A DNA stretch of 64,000 nt from Stomoxys calcitrans (GCF_963082655.1 NC_081553.1:213285910-213349909), one strand, 5' to 3'. Counted from the stretch's first letter, positions 33,461 through 43,880 are shown. A program made the numbers and translations. Notes: a model not told the origin generated them from the letters alone.

Positions 33461-34422
33461 ATGTCCGTAAATACTGACCTACAACGCGAACGCCAGAATG
33501 CCACTATTCGCAGTGACGAGTTTGCCACTTGGTGGTGGGGCGGTGAGAAGGAACTCAACAAACGACGGGCCATGGAAAAGCTTTTCTTTGACGATCCACA
33601 GTTTGAAGATCAACGTTCCATTGCCAATATGTCGCACAAAGAACTTTATGAGCATACTGCAGCAAAAGCTGTGCGCTTTGTGCGAAAACTAAGAGAATTC
33701 CTGCAGCAACAGAGAACCGGTAAGCGTCTTACACCCATAGAGGAGGTGTACGAGATGCGTATCATAATGGCTGGCACTTTGGGTGCCGCTTTGGTGCCTC
33801 AAAGTTTTCCCTTGCGTTTGCATTTTACCATGTTCCTACCAGCCCTCATCAATCAAACGACCGAGGAACAACGCAAACAATGGCTGGATAAGGCTTGGAA
33901 TTTTGATGGCATAATTGGCACATATGCTCAAACTGAATTGGGCCATGGCACCTATATGAGAGGTTTGGAAGCCCGTGCCGATTATGATATTGAAAGAGGG
34001 GAATTTGTTTTGAATTCACCTTCACTAACCTCCTACAAGTGGTGGCCCGGTGGCATGGGTCAAACGGCAAATATGGTAGTGCTTATGGCCCAACTTTACA
34101 TTAAGGATAAGCCCTATGGTTTGCAACCATTTTTGGTGCGCATACGCAATGAGCAGAGCCATGAACCAGAACCCGGTGTAGATGTGGGCAGCATTGGTCC
34201 CCGACTTGGCATGAATGGTGTGAATAATGGATTTTTGGGTTTCAAAAATGTACGCATACCTCTTAACCAAATGTTGGCCAAGCATAATCAAGTCTTAGCG
34301 GATGGCACCTTTGTTAAGGGACCAGAGCCTTTGTTGCTCTATGACACCATGATATTCTCGCGTGTCATTGTTGTGCGAGATGTTTCGTATAATCTGTTGC
34401 AAGCGGCCACAATTGCCACAAG
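33461..34422 (+). CDS. Acyl-CoA oxidase 5' coding exon, version a
   Basis: Encodes 320 residues plus two bases of an Arg codon, ending ACAAG before GTGAGTT. This is the N-terminal and FAD-binding half of a peroxisomal acyl-CoA oxidase, which oxidises acyl-CoA to trans-2-enoyl-CoA with release of H2O2. FAD-contact motif TELGHGT is at 158-164, followed by RGLEARADYD and the KWWPGGMGQTAN loop. It is homologous to the paired fly Acox57D genes. It is closely related to the exon at 38769 and shares its splice phase. No second 3' half lies before 38769, so this exon must splice to 43997 (giving 669 residues) or belongs to a truncated gene. The frame is fully open and conserved, which argues against an old pseudogene. 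Confidence 0.92.
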
Positions 34423-34446
34423 GTGAGTTAAAGTATACCTAAACTA

Positions 34447-34683
34447 TTGGGTTGCCCAAAAAGTAATTGCGGATTTTTTAAAAGAAAGTAAATGCATTTT
34501 TAATAAAGCTTAGAATGAACTTTAGTCAAACATACTTTTTTTACACTTTTTTTCTAAAGCAAGCTAAGAGTAACAGCTGATAACTGACAGAAGAAAGAAT
34601 GCAATTACAGAGTCACAAGCTGTGAAAAAATTTGTCAACGCCGACTATATGAAAAATCCGCAATTACTTTTTGGGCAACCCAA
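34447..34683 (-). mobile_element. Mariner MITE, copy 2
   Basis: 237 bp with intact terminal inverted repeats and TA on both sides. It lies only 24 bp downstream of the splice donor of oxidase exon 1a. Confidence 0.93.
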
Positions 34684-34689
34684 TAGATA

Positions 34690-35180
34690 TGTGAGAAGAA
34701 TTTAGTTAAAGGAACTACTGCAACAGGAAGGGAAGTGTGAAATAGACCACTCTAGAAATAAAAGCCTCTGAAGCACTAATTTGGAAAGTGGCGAATCTCA
34801 AGGTTTAAATTTTTTTGGCCGTAGTGCAGAATGAAATTCGGTTTATGTGATAAGAACTGGGGCCACCCGGGCTGATATTTGTGGTTGTCAAAATCGTAAG
34901 CTTCAACATACTATTAAAAAGTTTTGTTCAAGTAAAAATTACTAAAATTTAAATCAAGGTCCGATATGGATCATATTCGGCATGGCATGCCCCCCCCCCT
35001 ATATCCTATATATAACCTCAATGACAGAAGATTTGTTCTATAAGACGAACTCAGAATAGCTTTCAAAGCGCCTCGATTTTCTACGCTCCTCCAAATTCTT
35101 ATATTTTGTTTTGAGGTGACTCTATCCACTTGATATTGCCATCCGAGTTCCTATAAGCTCCAAGCAACATGGAATTACTT
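34690..35180. other. Intronic or intergenic stretch, nothing recognised
   Basis: No coding exon, and in particular no copy of the oxidase 3' half, was found here. A short C run lies near 34990. Confidence 0.5.
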
Positions 35181-35182
35181 AT

Positions 35183-35585
35183 AGCACTATTCTCGCTCTC
35201 TCCTGCTAGAGAAACAGGGTGACCATATGTTACCTTCGATCAGTGGGGAGTTAATTAGGTTTCATTGTTATCACGAGAACATTAGCTGGGAGCTACCGGG
35301 CGTCCACAGTTTGCGAATAGTGGAATGCTCCACCGGGCTCCGAATGCTCCAGCTGTGAGAACCACACAGGCTGGAAAATTGAGGTCCGATCTGTGTGGTG
35401 TTACTTGCAGTCACGAGAAGCTTAGCTGCGATGTACCAGGTGCGTCCACAGGTTGCGAAATACTCCATACGGAGTAGCTGCAACAGCAGTCGTGGAAAAT
35501 CGTCGGTATCGAGCTTGGTCAATTACAGGTGCTTGACGAGGATCGCCACCTCCACATGAATATGTGGCTACAACAACAAGAATTC
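35183..35585 (-). repeat. Family X, reverse copy with CAA-type tail
   Basis: Contains GACCATATGTTACCTTCGAT, CACGAGAACATTAGCTGGG, TCACGAGAAGCTTAGCTGCG, GGTGCGTCCACAGGTTGCG, GCAACAGCAGTCGTGG and CACATGAATATGTGGCTAC, ending in ACAACAACAAG. The tail suggests that the reverse orientation is the transcribed strand of a retroelement. Confidence 0.65.
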
Positions 35586-35589
35586 CACT

Positions 35590-36270
35590 GTCTGCGCCGG
35601 GAAATTTGGCCGCACTTGGGGTATTCGAGGGACTGGTATAAAGCGAGCGGCTGCTGCATTAATGATGTCTCGCATTTTCCTCTCGGCAGCTAGCACATCT
35701 GAGGGGAGTGTCAGTTCACTGAAGCGGCGATTGGTGTACTCTCTGAAGCCTGCCCAATCGGCCTTCCTCTGATTGATAAACTTTCGGCGCTCAGAGGTTA
35801 TGAAGTCTAGGTGGTCGGTCGATGGTGAGAATTATGGGGAAGTGGTCTGATCCCAAAGAATTCACGACTTGCCAGGATACGTCACTCAGCAGATCAGGGG
35901 ATGCAATGGAAATGTCTGGCGTGCTGCTACACTTCCTTGTAATCCTATTGCGGGCACCCTCATTCACTGTGCAAAACGTGGAACCTTCAATCTGCTCTAC
36001 CAAATAAAAATATGCCACGCTGCCTGTTGCCTAGGGGAGAATCCCATGAGATGTTATGCGCATTCAAGTCTGCTGGAGATTATGACCAGATAGTAGCCCA
36101 CTTATGTCGGGCTTGTAAGCCTGGCCATTAATTGGGACACAGCCACCAACCGGCGGTATGTACACGTTGTATAGCTCTATCACGGCAGTACCGGACCTGA
36201 CTGCTATCCCCATGCACACCATGCATGGGTCACTAGCGCCAGGCGCAGATACCCCGGCTGTTGAATTCCA
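35590..36270 (-). pseudogene. LINE endonuclease-domain fragment
   Basis: The minus strand gives GTAVIELYNVYIPPVGGCVP and, in an open stretch, YFYLVEQIEGSTFCTVNEGA, TRKCSSTPDISIASPDLLSD, then LGSDHFPIILTIDRP. SDH[FR]P is the catalytic end of the apurinic-type endonuclease of Jockey-like LINEs. Continuation towards 35600 reads INQRKADWAGFREYTNRRF in another frame. It is frameshifted and lacks the RT. Confidence 0.8.
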
Positions 36271-36359
36271 GCAGTTTAACTATGTATCCTTCGATAGTGG
36301 TGGGCGGATAAACATGCAATATTGACACAAGAGCAAGGCTTACACCCGATCTCGCAAGC

Positions 36360-36625
36360 ATATCCGTCTCCTATTTCCTAAATACCCTTATGTCCAGGAA
36401 CCATGCATAAATCTACATTATTCGTCCTCTGAAGACAATTTAAGACCTTTCGCAGCGACCCAAAATCTTATAGATGTGCCAACTAAAGCCCTCAATGCTT
36501 CTTCGTTATCTCTGTAGATACAGATGTTAGATCGATCTATACCTCTGGATATCACAATCTTGGCCGCCCTAGTTATCGCAAAGACCTCTCTCTGCAAAAT
36601 GCTGAATCGAAGGTTGGAGGCCATA
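36360..36625 (-). pseudogene. LINE RNase H fragment
   Basis: The minus-strand open stretch 36418-36624 reads ILQREVFAITRAAKIVISRG and DRSNICIYRDNEEALRALVG. These match the ExxA and (S)DS motifs of LINE RNase H, here altered to REV and RDNEEA. It lies just above the endonuclease fragment but in the wrong order for one intact element. Confidence 0.7.
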
Positions 36626-38310
36626 GTAGAAGTCTTTGTGTAAAATTTCAGCCAATTCGAATAAGAATTGCCCCCATTAGGGGCTCAAGAAATAAAATAC
36701 GGCGATCGGTTTATATGGGAGCTGTATCAGGCTATAGACCGATAAAGACCATATTTGACTCGTATGCTGAAGATCATGGGAGAAGCCGTTCAGCTAAATT
36801 GGATAACAATTGCGCCCTCTAGAGGCTCAAGGTGTCAAGTCATAACAAAACACTCCATACAGAATTTCAGCCAAATCGGATAAGAAGTGCGCCCTTTAGA
36901 GGCCCAAGACGTCAAGACTCAAGATCGGTTTATATGGCAGCTATATCCGGTTATGAAGCGATTTGAACCATACTTAGCACAGTTGTTCAAAGTCGTAACG
37001 AAACACTTCATGCAAAATTTCAGCCAAATCGGATAAGAATCGCGCCCTCTAGGGGCTCAAGAAGTCAAGATCCCAGATCGGTTTACATGACATCTATGTT
37101 ATCGACCGATTTCAACCATACATAGCACAGTTGTTGGAAATTATAACAAAACGCCTTATGCAAAATTTCAGCCAAATCGGGTAATATTTGCGCCCTTAAG
37201 AGGATTAAGAAGTCAAGACCCCAGATCGGTTTATATGACAGCTATACTAGGTTATCGACCGATTTCAATCATACTTAGCACAGTTGTTGGAAATCATAAC
37301 AAAACACCTTATTTAAAATTTCAGCCAAATCGGGTAAGAATCGCGCCCTATAGAGGCTCGAGAAGTCAAGACCCCAGATCGGTTTATATGACATCTATGT
37401 CAGGTTATCGACCGATTTCAACCATACATAGCAAAGTTGTTGGAAATTATTACAAAACGCCTTATGGAAATTTTCAGCCAAATCGGGTAAGAATTGCGAC
37501 CTTTAGAGGCTTAAGAAGTCAAGACCCTAGATCGGTTTATATGACATCTATATCAGGTTGTCGACCGATTTGAACCATACTTAGCAGAGTTATTGGAAAT
37601 CATAACAAAAACACCTTATGCAAAATTTCAGCCAAATCGGGTAAAAATTGCGCCTTCTAGGTTTATATGGTAGCTATTGGGTTGCCCAAAAAGTAATTGC
37701 GGATTTTTTAAAAGAAAGTAAATGCATTTTTAATAAAACTTAGAATGAATTTTAATCAAATATACATTTTTTACACTTTTTTTCTAAAGCAAGCTAAAAG
37801 ATACAGCTGATAACTGACAGAAGAAAGAATGCAATTACAGAGTCACAAGCTGTGAAAAAATTTGTCAACGCCGACTACATGAAAAATCCGCAATTACTTT
37901 TTGGGCAACCCAATATATCAGATTATGGACCGATTTAAAAGATATTTCGCACCGTTGTTGGAAGTCATAATAAAACAGGTGATGCAAAATTTGAGTAGAA
38001 TTGGATATGAATTGTGCCCTCTAGAGGCTCTAGAAGTCAAGATCCAAGATCGGTTTATATGGGAGCCATATCAAAACATGGACCGATATGGCCCATTTAC
38101 AATCCCAACCGACCAATACTAATAAAAAGTATTTGTGCAAAATTTCAAGCGGCTAGCTCTACTCCTTCGAAATTTAGCGTGCTTTCGGCAGACGGGCTAG
38201 ATCGACGATTAAGAATATATATACTTTATGGGGTCTAAGACGGATATTTCGAGGAGTTATAAACAGAATGACGAAATTAGTATACCCCCATCCCATGGTG
38301 GAGGGTATAA
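36626..38310 (-). mobile_element. DINE-1-like element, reverse, with seven or more core units
   Basis: Core units recur about every 145-155 bp (AAATTTCAGCCAAATCGG with GATCGGTTTATATG, from 36640 to 38060). The 5' module in reverse is at 38110-38310: GCGGCTAGCTCTACTCCTTC, AGAATATATATACTTTATGG and CCATCCCATGGTGGAGGGTA. The (GTCY)n tract has shrunk to CGGCAGACGGGC. A mariner MITE is nested at 37677-37913. A second broken 5' module follows at 38311-38492. Confidence 0.87.
37677..37913 (-). mobile_element. Mariner MITE, copy 3, nested in a DINE-like element
   Basis: 237 bp with intact ends and TA on both sides. The flanking host reads TATATGGTAGC before and TATCAGATTATGGACC after, which joins into a normal DINE core unit. 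Confidence 0.94.
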
Positions 38311-38492
38311 AAAGTATTAGTGCAAAATTTTAAGCGGATAGTTCCATTCGCTCGAACGCCATCGTAATTTCAACAGACAGACGGACAATTAGGAATATAT
38401 GAACTTTATAGAGAGTCGTAGATAAATATTTTCAGACGTTACAAATACAATAAACAGATTAGTATACCTCCCATCCTATGATGGTGGCTGCA
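38311..38492 (-). mobile_element. Partial DINE 5' module
   Basis: AAAAGTATTAGTGCAAAATT, AACAGACAGACGGACAATTAG, AATATATGAACTTTATAGAG and ACCTCCCATCCTATGATGG repeat the 5' module order of the element just before it, in more diverged form. Confidence 0.75.
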
Positions 38493-38768
38493 AAAAGCTT
38501 AACACATACTTTCTTATGGCAACACTGCCAGTTGCCGCCTTTGATAAGCTAGCTGTCACATTGGCTAGCAGTAAAAACTAGTTCGCCACTCATATCAAAC
38601 ACAGAGTTTTAGCAGCATAGCAAGAGCAATGCTCTTGCAGTCGTTTGCCTAAAGTGATACCGCGTGTGTCGAGAAATACATTTTACGCAGTGCCAAAGAA
38701 ATCAAATCATTAAAAAATAAATAAAGCGAGTTCAACGCCCCACTTGTTGAAAGCCAACAAGCTCAGCA

Positions 38769-39736
38769 ATGTCCACAAATACTGACCTACATCACGAGCG
38801 GCAAAATGCCACAATATGTAGTGAAGACTTTGCCGTATGGTGGGCGGGAGGCGAAAAAGAACTTAGCAAAAACCGAACACTGGAAAAACTTTTCTTTAAT
38901 GATCCTCAGTTTGCTGATGAACGCCCGCTCGCCAATATGTCTTACAAAGAAGTGTATGAATACAGCACTGCAAAAGCTGTACGTTTTTTGCGCAAACTAA
39001 GAGAATATCTGCGAGAGCAGAGAAAAATCAATTCCAAGCCCCTAACAGCCATAGAGGAAATATATGAGTTGCGCCGTCTGCTGGCAGGCACATTGGGGGC
39101 CGCTTTATTGCCTCAGAATTTCTCTTTTCGTTTGCATTCTGCTATGTTCTTGCCCACCCTGCTGAATCAAGCGACTGAGGAGCAGCAAAAACAATGGCTG
39201 GAGAAGGCTTGGAATTTTGATGGCATAATTGGCAGCTATGCCCAAACTGAATTGGGCCATGGCACTTTTGTAAGAGGTCTAGAGACTCGCGCCGATTATG
39301 ATATAGAAAGAAAGGAGTTTGTTTTGAATTCACCTACACTGAGCGCCTATAAATGGTGGCCCGGTGGTTTGGGTCACACTGCAAATGTGACAGTGCTAAT
39401 GGCCCAACTTTACATAAAGGATAAACCATATGGCTTGCAACCATTTTTGGTGCGCATACGCAATGAAAAGACCCATGAACCAGAGCCGGGTGTAGATGTG
39501 GGTGATATTGGTCCGAAGATCGGCTTGAATGGTGTAAATAACGGATTTTTAGGTTTGAAAAATGTACGCATACCTCTTAACCAAATGTTGGCAAAAAATA
39601 ATCAAGTGTTAGCCGATGGCACCTTTGTAAAGGGTCCCGAACCGTTGTTACTCTATGGCAGTATGGTTTTTGCGCGTGTCCTTATTATAAGAGATGTTGT
39701 GTATAACCTGTTGCAGGCAGCCACAATTGCTACAAG
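38769..39736 (+). CDS. Acyl-CoA oxidase 5' coding exon, version b
   Basis: Encodes 322 residues plus two bases of an Arg codon, ending ACAAG before GTGAGTT. Same fold and motifs as version a: TELGHGT at 160-166, RGLETRADYD and KWWPGGLGHTAN. Roughly three quarters of residues are identical by eye. Differences cluster in the N-terminal helices; version b has two extra residues in its RKINSKPL stretch. Spliced to 43997 it gives a 671-residue acyl-CoA oxidase, the usual family length. The intron (39737-43996, 4260 bp) contains Penelope, DINE and mariner insertions. The start ATG (MSTNTDL) matches version a (MSVNTDL). Upstream 38500-38768 is an untranslated leader or promoter with no clear TATA box. 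Confidence 0.94.
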
Positions 39737-39759
39737 GTGAGTTTAAGTAAACCTATGAA

Positions 39760-40175
39760 GATTTAGTGGTGTTTCAAGAAAATTATCGCTTAAACGGCAG
39801 TATGCACTTCTGATGAAAATTTCATTTCCATGGGGAATGCATTCACATATCCTAAGCGAAATTTTCGGTTTCAATACCGTTACCCAAAATTTCACTTGGA
39901 GGTATGCATGCAGCTCAAATGATTTTTTGTTTTGCGTAACAGGGTGACATAATAAGCATTGAAGAATTTTTTTCTGACAATTAAAGGCAGTATGCACCTC
40001 TGGCGAAATGTTCGTTACCATAAGAAATGGATTGACATATCCTAAGCGAAATTTTCGTTACCGATACCGTTATCGAAAATTTCGCTTGCGGGTAAACAGC
40101 TCAAATGAAATTTTCTGTGCATAACAGGGTGACATAATAGGAATTGCAGAATTTTTTCTTGCAATTGCGGATGAA
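39760..40175 (+). repeat. Tandem ~190-bp repeat beside the Penelope element
   Basis: Two units share GGCAGTATGCAC, CATATCCTAAGCGAAATTTTC, ATACCGTTA, AAAATTTC, CAGCTCAAATG and GTAACAGGGTGACATAATA. A third, diverged unit lies beyond the Penelope element at 41380-41545 (GTTTCGATACCGTTAC, AAATTTCGCTTGCATG). Confidence 0.75.
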
Positions 40176-40235
40176 AATGTACGTTTAGATAGGGCAACAT
40201 GAGGTAAAGTTGAATTCAGATTTTCTTGGTCCAAT

Positions 40236-41262
40236 TCGGTTTTATTTAATTTTATCTTAAGCTCCTTAGACCTAAGTTCCTTAAATAAAAATTCCTTTTT
40301 ATCTCATTTGTCCCAACGCTTCGTCAATTTTTGTTGACATCTTCAGGGGATACGTCTATTTAATAAAACATTACATTTATTTCAAATCTTCATGAAAATA
40401 TAATTAACTTACAATAAATTAGGATTTATTCACATGAATTTTTTTTTTGTCAAAAGCGCATTCATTAACAACACGACATTAATTATATTGGATACAACTT
40501 AAATTGTAATATTACATCTTTTTATTGCAACACGTAAACCTATATTAATATTGTTTGTGTCCTCTTTCAAGTTCATCGTCCTATATATTTTTTGTTGTAT
40601 TCTTAAGCTTTTTAAAGTGTATCTCTTTCTCTCTTTGTTTTCTTTATCTCATATTTTGACATTTTCTAAGTCTGCCCTATGGCCACTTTTCAAAATATGT
40701 TGCGCCAAAGCTGTTTTCTATGCTCTGTGTTTTCCTATTCTTGTTTGCAGCATTCGTTTTGTTGTTCCTACATGTACTAAGTCACAGCTTTGTTCGTTAG
40801 TTCCCTTACATTCTATTTCGTAAACAACATTGCTTTGTTGTTGTTTGTCGATTGGAGTTTAGATGTTGGAGAATATTTTGTTGTTTGTTTGATTCGCTCT
40901 GTATGCATATTTTATGTTGTTTGTTTTGTTCATTAATGCTCTTAAGCTTTTGTTATCTGCTAATCCAGGGATGTATTCAAAGCTACAATATCGTTTGGTT
41001 TCTTCATACATTGTAGGGTTGCCATAAGTGCTGCTTAGTTTGCGTTTTATTTCGTCGTAGAGTTCAAGTGAATATATCCTAATTTATTGTAATTTAATTA
41101 TATTTTCATGAAGATTTGAAATAAATGTAATGTTTTAATTAAATAGACGTATCCCCTGAAGATGTCAACAAAAATTGACGAAACGTTGGGCAAATGAAAT
41201 AAAAAGGAGTTTTTATTTACGGAATTTAGGTCTAAAGAGCTTTAGATTAAATTTCATTACAT
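40236..41262 (-). mobile_element. Penelope-like element remnant with ~200-bp inverted termini
   Basis: Left and right ~200-bp arms (about 40236-40440 and 41065-41262) are inverted copies of each other; both contain TAGACGTATCCCCTGAAGATG in the same relative place. The interior minus strand translates as STYGNPTMYEETKRYCSFEY and IPGLADNKSLRAL near 41000. It continues with SNVVYEIECKGTNEQSCDLV, then VGTTKRMLQTRIGKHRA near 40730-40830. VVYEIECK...[VI]GTTK..L.TRI..H is the GIY-YIG endonuclease of Penelope, which lies downstream of the RT. The RT is gone. It sits in the oxidase intron, antisense to the gene. Confidence 0.85.
41156..41190 (+). ncRNA. Hammerhead-ribozyme-like core in a Penelope terminus
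   Basis: CTGAAGA (41156-41162) fits the CUGANGA core. It is followed by GTCAA, loop CAAAAA and TTGAC, a perfect 5-bp stem II, and then GAAAC (80-84). Penelope-like elements are known to carry hammerhead motifs in their terminal repeats. The mirrored copy on the minus strand (CTGAAGA complement at 40340-40346) has GAAG in place of GAAA and is probably damaged. I could not place stem III and the NUH cleavage site by eye, so activity is uncertain. Confidence 0.55.
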
Positions 41263-41551
41263 ATGTACTTTATTAGCCAAACATTATTAAAAATCGGGCA
41301 AAATTATAAATCAATGTTTGTCGCCATCTTGTAGTCTACACAACTATTTTCCAGCGGGGACATAAATGTCGTGGCTGCAACCGAAATATTCGTTTAAGAC
41401 GCGTACTTGACTTAAAGAACGGTACGGTTTCGATACCGTTACAAAAAATTTCGCTTGCATGTAAGAAGCTCTAATGAAAATTTCTAAGTGTAACATTTTG
41501 TAAAATGTAACAATTTTTTCTTGTTTCATTGGAGATTTTTTTCTTGTTTCT

Positions 41552-42772
41552 TATACCCTCCACCTTAGGATGGGGGTATACTAATTTCGTCATTCTGTTT
41601 CTAACACCTCGAAATATTCGTTCAAGACCCCATAAAGTATATCTATTGTTGATCGTCATGACATCGGACCATAACTTGATATAGTTACAATACAATAGCT
41701 TAGCAATTCTTATCTATTATCCTCTGTTTGCCTAAAAAGAAATACGGGGCAAAGAATACGACAAATGCGATCCATGGTGGAAGGTATTGGGTTGCCCAAA
41801 TGTAATTGTCGGTAATACAGTAGTAATATAGTCAGCGTTGACAAATTTTTTCAACGGCTTGTGACTCTGTAATTGCATTCTTTCTTCTGTCAGTTATCAG
41901 CTGTTACTTTTAGCTTGCTTTAGAAAAAAAGTGCGCGAAATGTTGTTTACATTTGTTTGTTTGGCGTCAATTTTAATATGGGTACCACATGTATTGAAAG
42001 AAATTCATTTAACAAACCGAATCAACGCTTGTGATATGCACCTTAAACGCAATGAATTCGATCCGTTTTTAAAACGAATCATAACTGAAGATGAAAAATG
42101 GATTGTTTACAACAACGTTAATCGAAAACCATCATGGTCCAATCATGGTGAACCAGCTCAAACCACTTCAAAGGCTGATATCCACCAAAAGAAGGTTATG
42201 CTGTCTGTTTGGTGGGATTGGAAGGGTGTGGTATATTTTGAGCTGCTTCCAAGGAACCAAACAATTAATTCGGATGTTTACTGTCAACAATTGGACAAAT
42301 TGAATACAGCCATCAAGGAGAAGCGACCAGAATTGGTCAATCGCAAAGGTGTCATATTCCACCAGGACAACGCTAGACAGCACACATCTTTGGTCACTCG
42401 CCAAAAACTGAGTGAGCTTAGCTGGGAACCATATAACCCGGAGCTTGCACCATCAGACTACCATTTATTTCGATCTTTGCAGAACTCCTTAAATGGTAAA
42501 ACTTTCGGCAATGATGAGGCTATAAAATCGCACTTGGTTCAGTTTTTTGGAGATAAAGGCCAGAAGTTCTATGAGCGTGGAATACTAAATTTGCCAGGAA
42601 GATGGCAAAAGGTTATCGAACAAAATGGCAATTATATATTTGATAAAAGTTCATTCTAAGTTTTATTAAAAATGCATTTACTTTCTTTTAAAAAATCCGC
42701 AATTACTTTTTAGGCAACCCAATATATGAGATTCGGCCCGGCTGAACTTAGCACGCTTTTACTTGTTTCTTT
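41552..42772 (+). mobile_element. DINE-1-like element split by a mariner
   Basis: The left part (41552-41786) runs from TATACCCTCCACCTTAGGATG through CCATAAAGTATATCTATTG to GATCCATGGTGGAAGGTA. The right part (42723-42772) is TATATGAGATTCGGCCCGGC and AGCACGCTTTTACTTG. Removing the mariner restores the normal DINE 3' end. The GTCY tract and most core units are deleted. Confidence 0.87.
41787..42722 (+). mobile_element. Mariner element with 5'-truncated, DD29D-like transposase
   Basis: 936 bp bounded by TTGGGTTGCCCAAA and its inverted copy, TA on both sides. The open frame ends at 42659 and is readable as transposase from WVPHVLKEIHL (residue 17). Catalytic motifs are TEDEKW (D54), HQDNARQH (D146) and APSDYHLF (D176). 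Only 29 residues separate the last two aspartates, against 34 in mariner. Five residues are missing after SWE, where family members have a short ...HPPYSP stretch. About 100 N-terminal residues (helix-turn-helix domain) are also deleted, so the protein should not bind the ends. The ends resemble the mellifera-type mariner subfamily. Its termini are the same as those of the five MITEs. Confidence 0.92.
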
Positions 42773-42839
42773 CTATGTTTGGATAGATCCATACAACATT
42801 AAATAAAGTGATTTGCAAATGTCTGTTTGCATTTTCTTT

Positions 42840-43113
42840 TATACCCATCACCATCAGATGTTGGCTATATTCATTTAGTCAAAATTATGAGACTATCGGA
42901 TGAAAACTGCGACCTATACTTTGTACACTGCGACCTATTCTTTGTACACATAGACAGACGGACAGAGAGATGGACATAGCTAAATCGAATCAGAAAGTGA
43001 ATCTCCGTCGATCGATATACTTATCAATGGGCCTATCTCTCTTCTTTTTGGGTGGTAAAAAAAATGCACTAGGCTATAATACCCTGTAACACAGTAGTGG
43101 TGTAGGGTATAAA
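42840..43113 (+). mobile_element. Diverged DINE-related element
   Basis: Bounded by TTATACCCATCACCATCAGATG and ATACCCTGTAACACAGTAGTGG plus GTGTAGGGTATAAAAAT. An internal ACATAGACAGACGGACAGAG resembles a reverse (GTCY)n tract. It is shorter than, and different in sequence from, the other copies, so it is a separate subfamily. Confidence 0.6.
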
Positions 43114-43640
43114 AATTGTACTCCGCTTTTCACATGACCTCACCTTATAATACATCCTGTTCTTGGTATTGAGTTTTACTTTCCGCCTGCAGAATTAAAA
43201 TTCTGAATATGGAGCCAGACCATGATGAACTCCACTAATACTTTACTTTAGGCCCTGTAGTATTTGGTTTTTATTATGTTGTGATGATATTTTGGGGATA
43301 GTTTTGGACTCATTATTTTGATTTTAGCATAGATATTTTATTGTACTTATCTTTCCAAGAATGTATACTTTGAATATAAACTACTTTATTATGTGTGCCA
43401 AAATTGCTATCCAATGTGTATGCCTCAATAATTTTCTGTGCTACACTCTTGACAGAGATGAAGATAAAATAAGTAAACATTGGTCTGCTTTATTTGAACG
43501 GATATAGATATCTTTATGAACTTAGAAATGGAAGAAGATAAGATGTTTACGAGATGATATGCTAATTTTCAGGGCCAGAAAACAAGGGGCCATTTGTGGG
43601 ACCCTCAAATTGGGTCATTCCATAACGAAGTGTTTCTACT
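43114..43640. other. Oxidase intron, no feature recognised
   Basis: AT-rich sequence without exon, repeat or structure that I could identify. Confidence 0.5.
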
Positions 43641-43644
43641 TATA

Positions 43645-43880
43645 TTGGGTTGCCCAAAAAGTAATTGCGGATTTTTCATATAGTCGGCGTTGAGAAATTT
43701 TTTCACAGCTTGTGACTCTGTAATTGCATTCTTTCTTCTGTCCGTTATCAGCTGTTACTTTTAGCTTGCTTTAGAAAAAAGTGTAAAAAAAGTATATTTG
43801 ATTAAAGTTCATTCTAAGTTTTATTAAAAATGCATTTACTTTCTTTTAAAAAATCCGCAATTACTTTTTGGGCAACCCAA
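43645..43880 (+). mobile_element. Mariner MITE, copy 4
   Basis: 236 bp with intact termini and TA on both sides, in the orientation of the transposase element. It ends 116 bp before the first base of the shared oxidase 3' exon. Confidence 0.94.

Noticed and set aside
33461..34422. Exon 1a as a plain processed or dead pseudogene
   Set aside because: The frame is intact over 320 codons, ends in a good GTGAGT donor and keeps the FAD motifs; decay is not visible, although loss of the 3' half remains possible.
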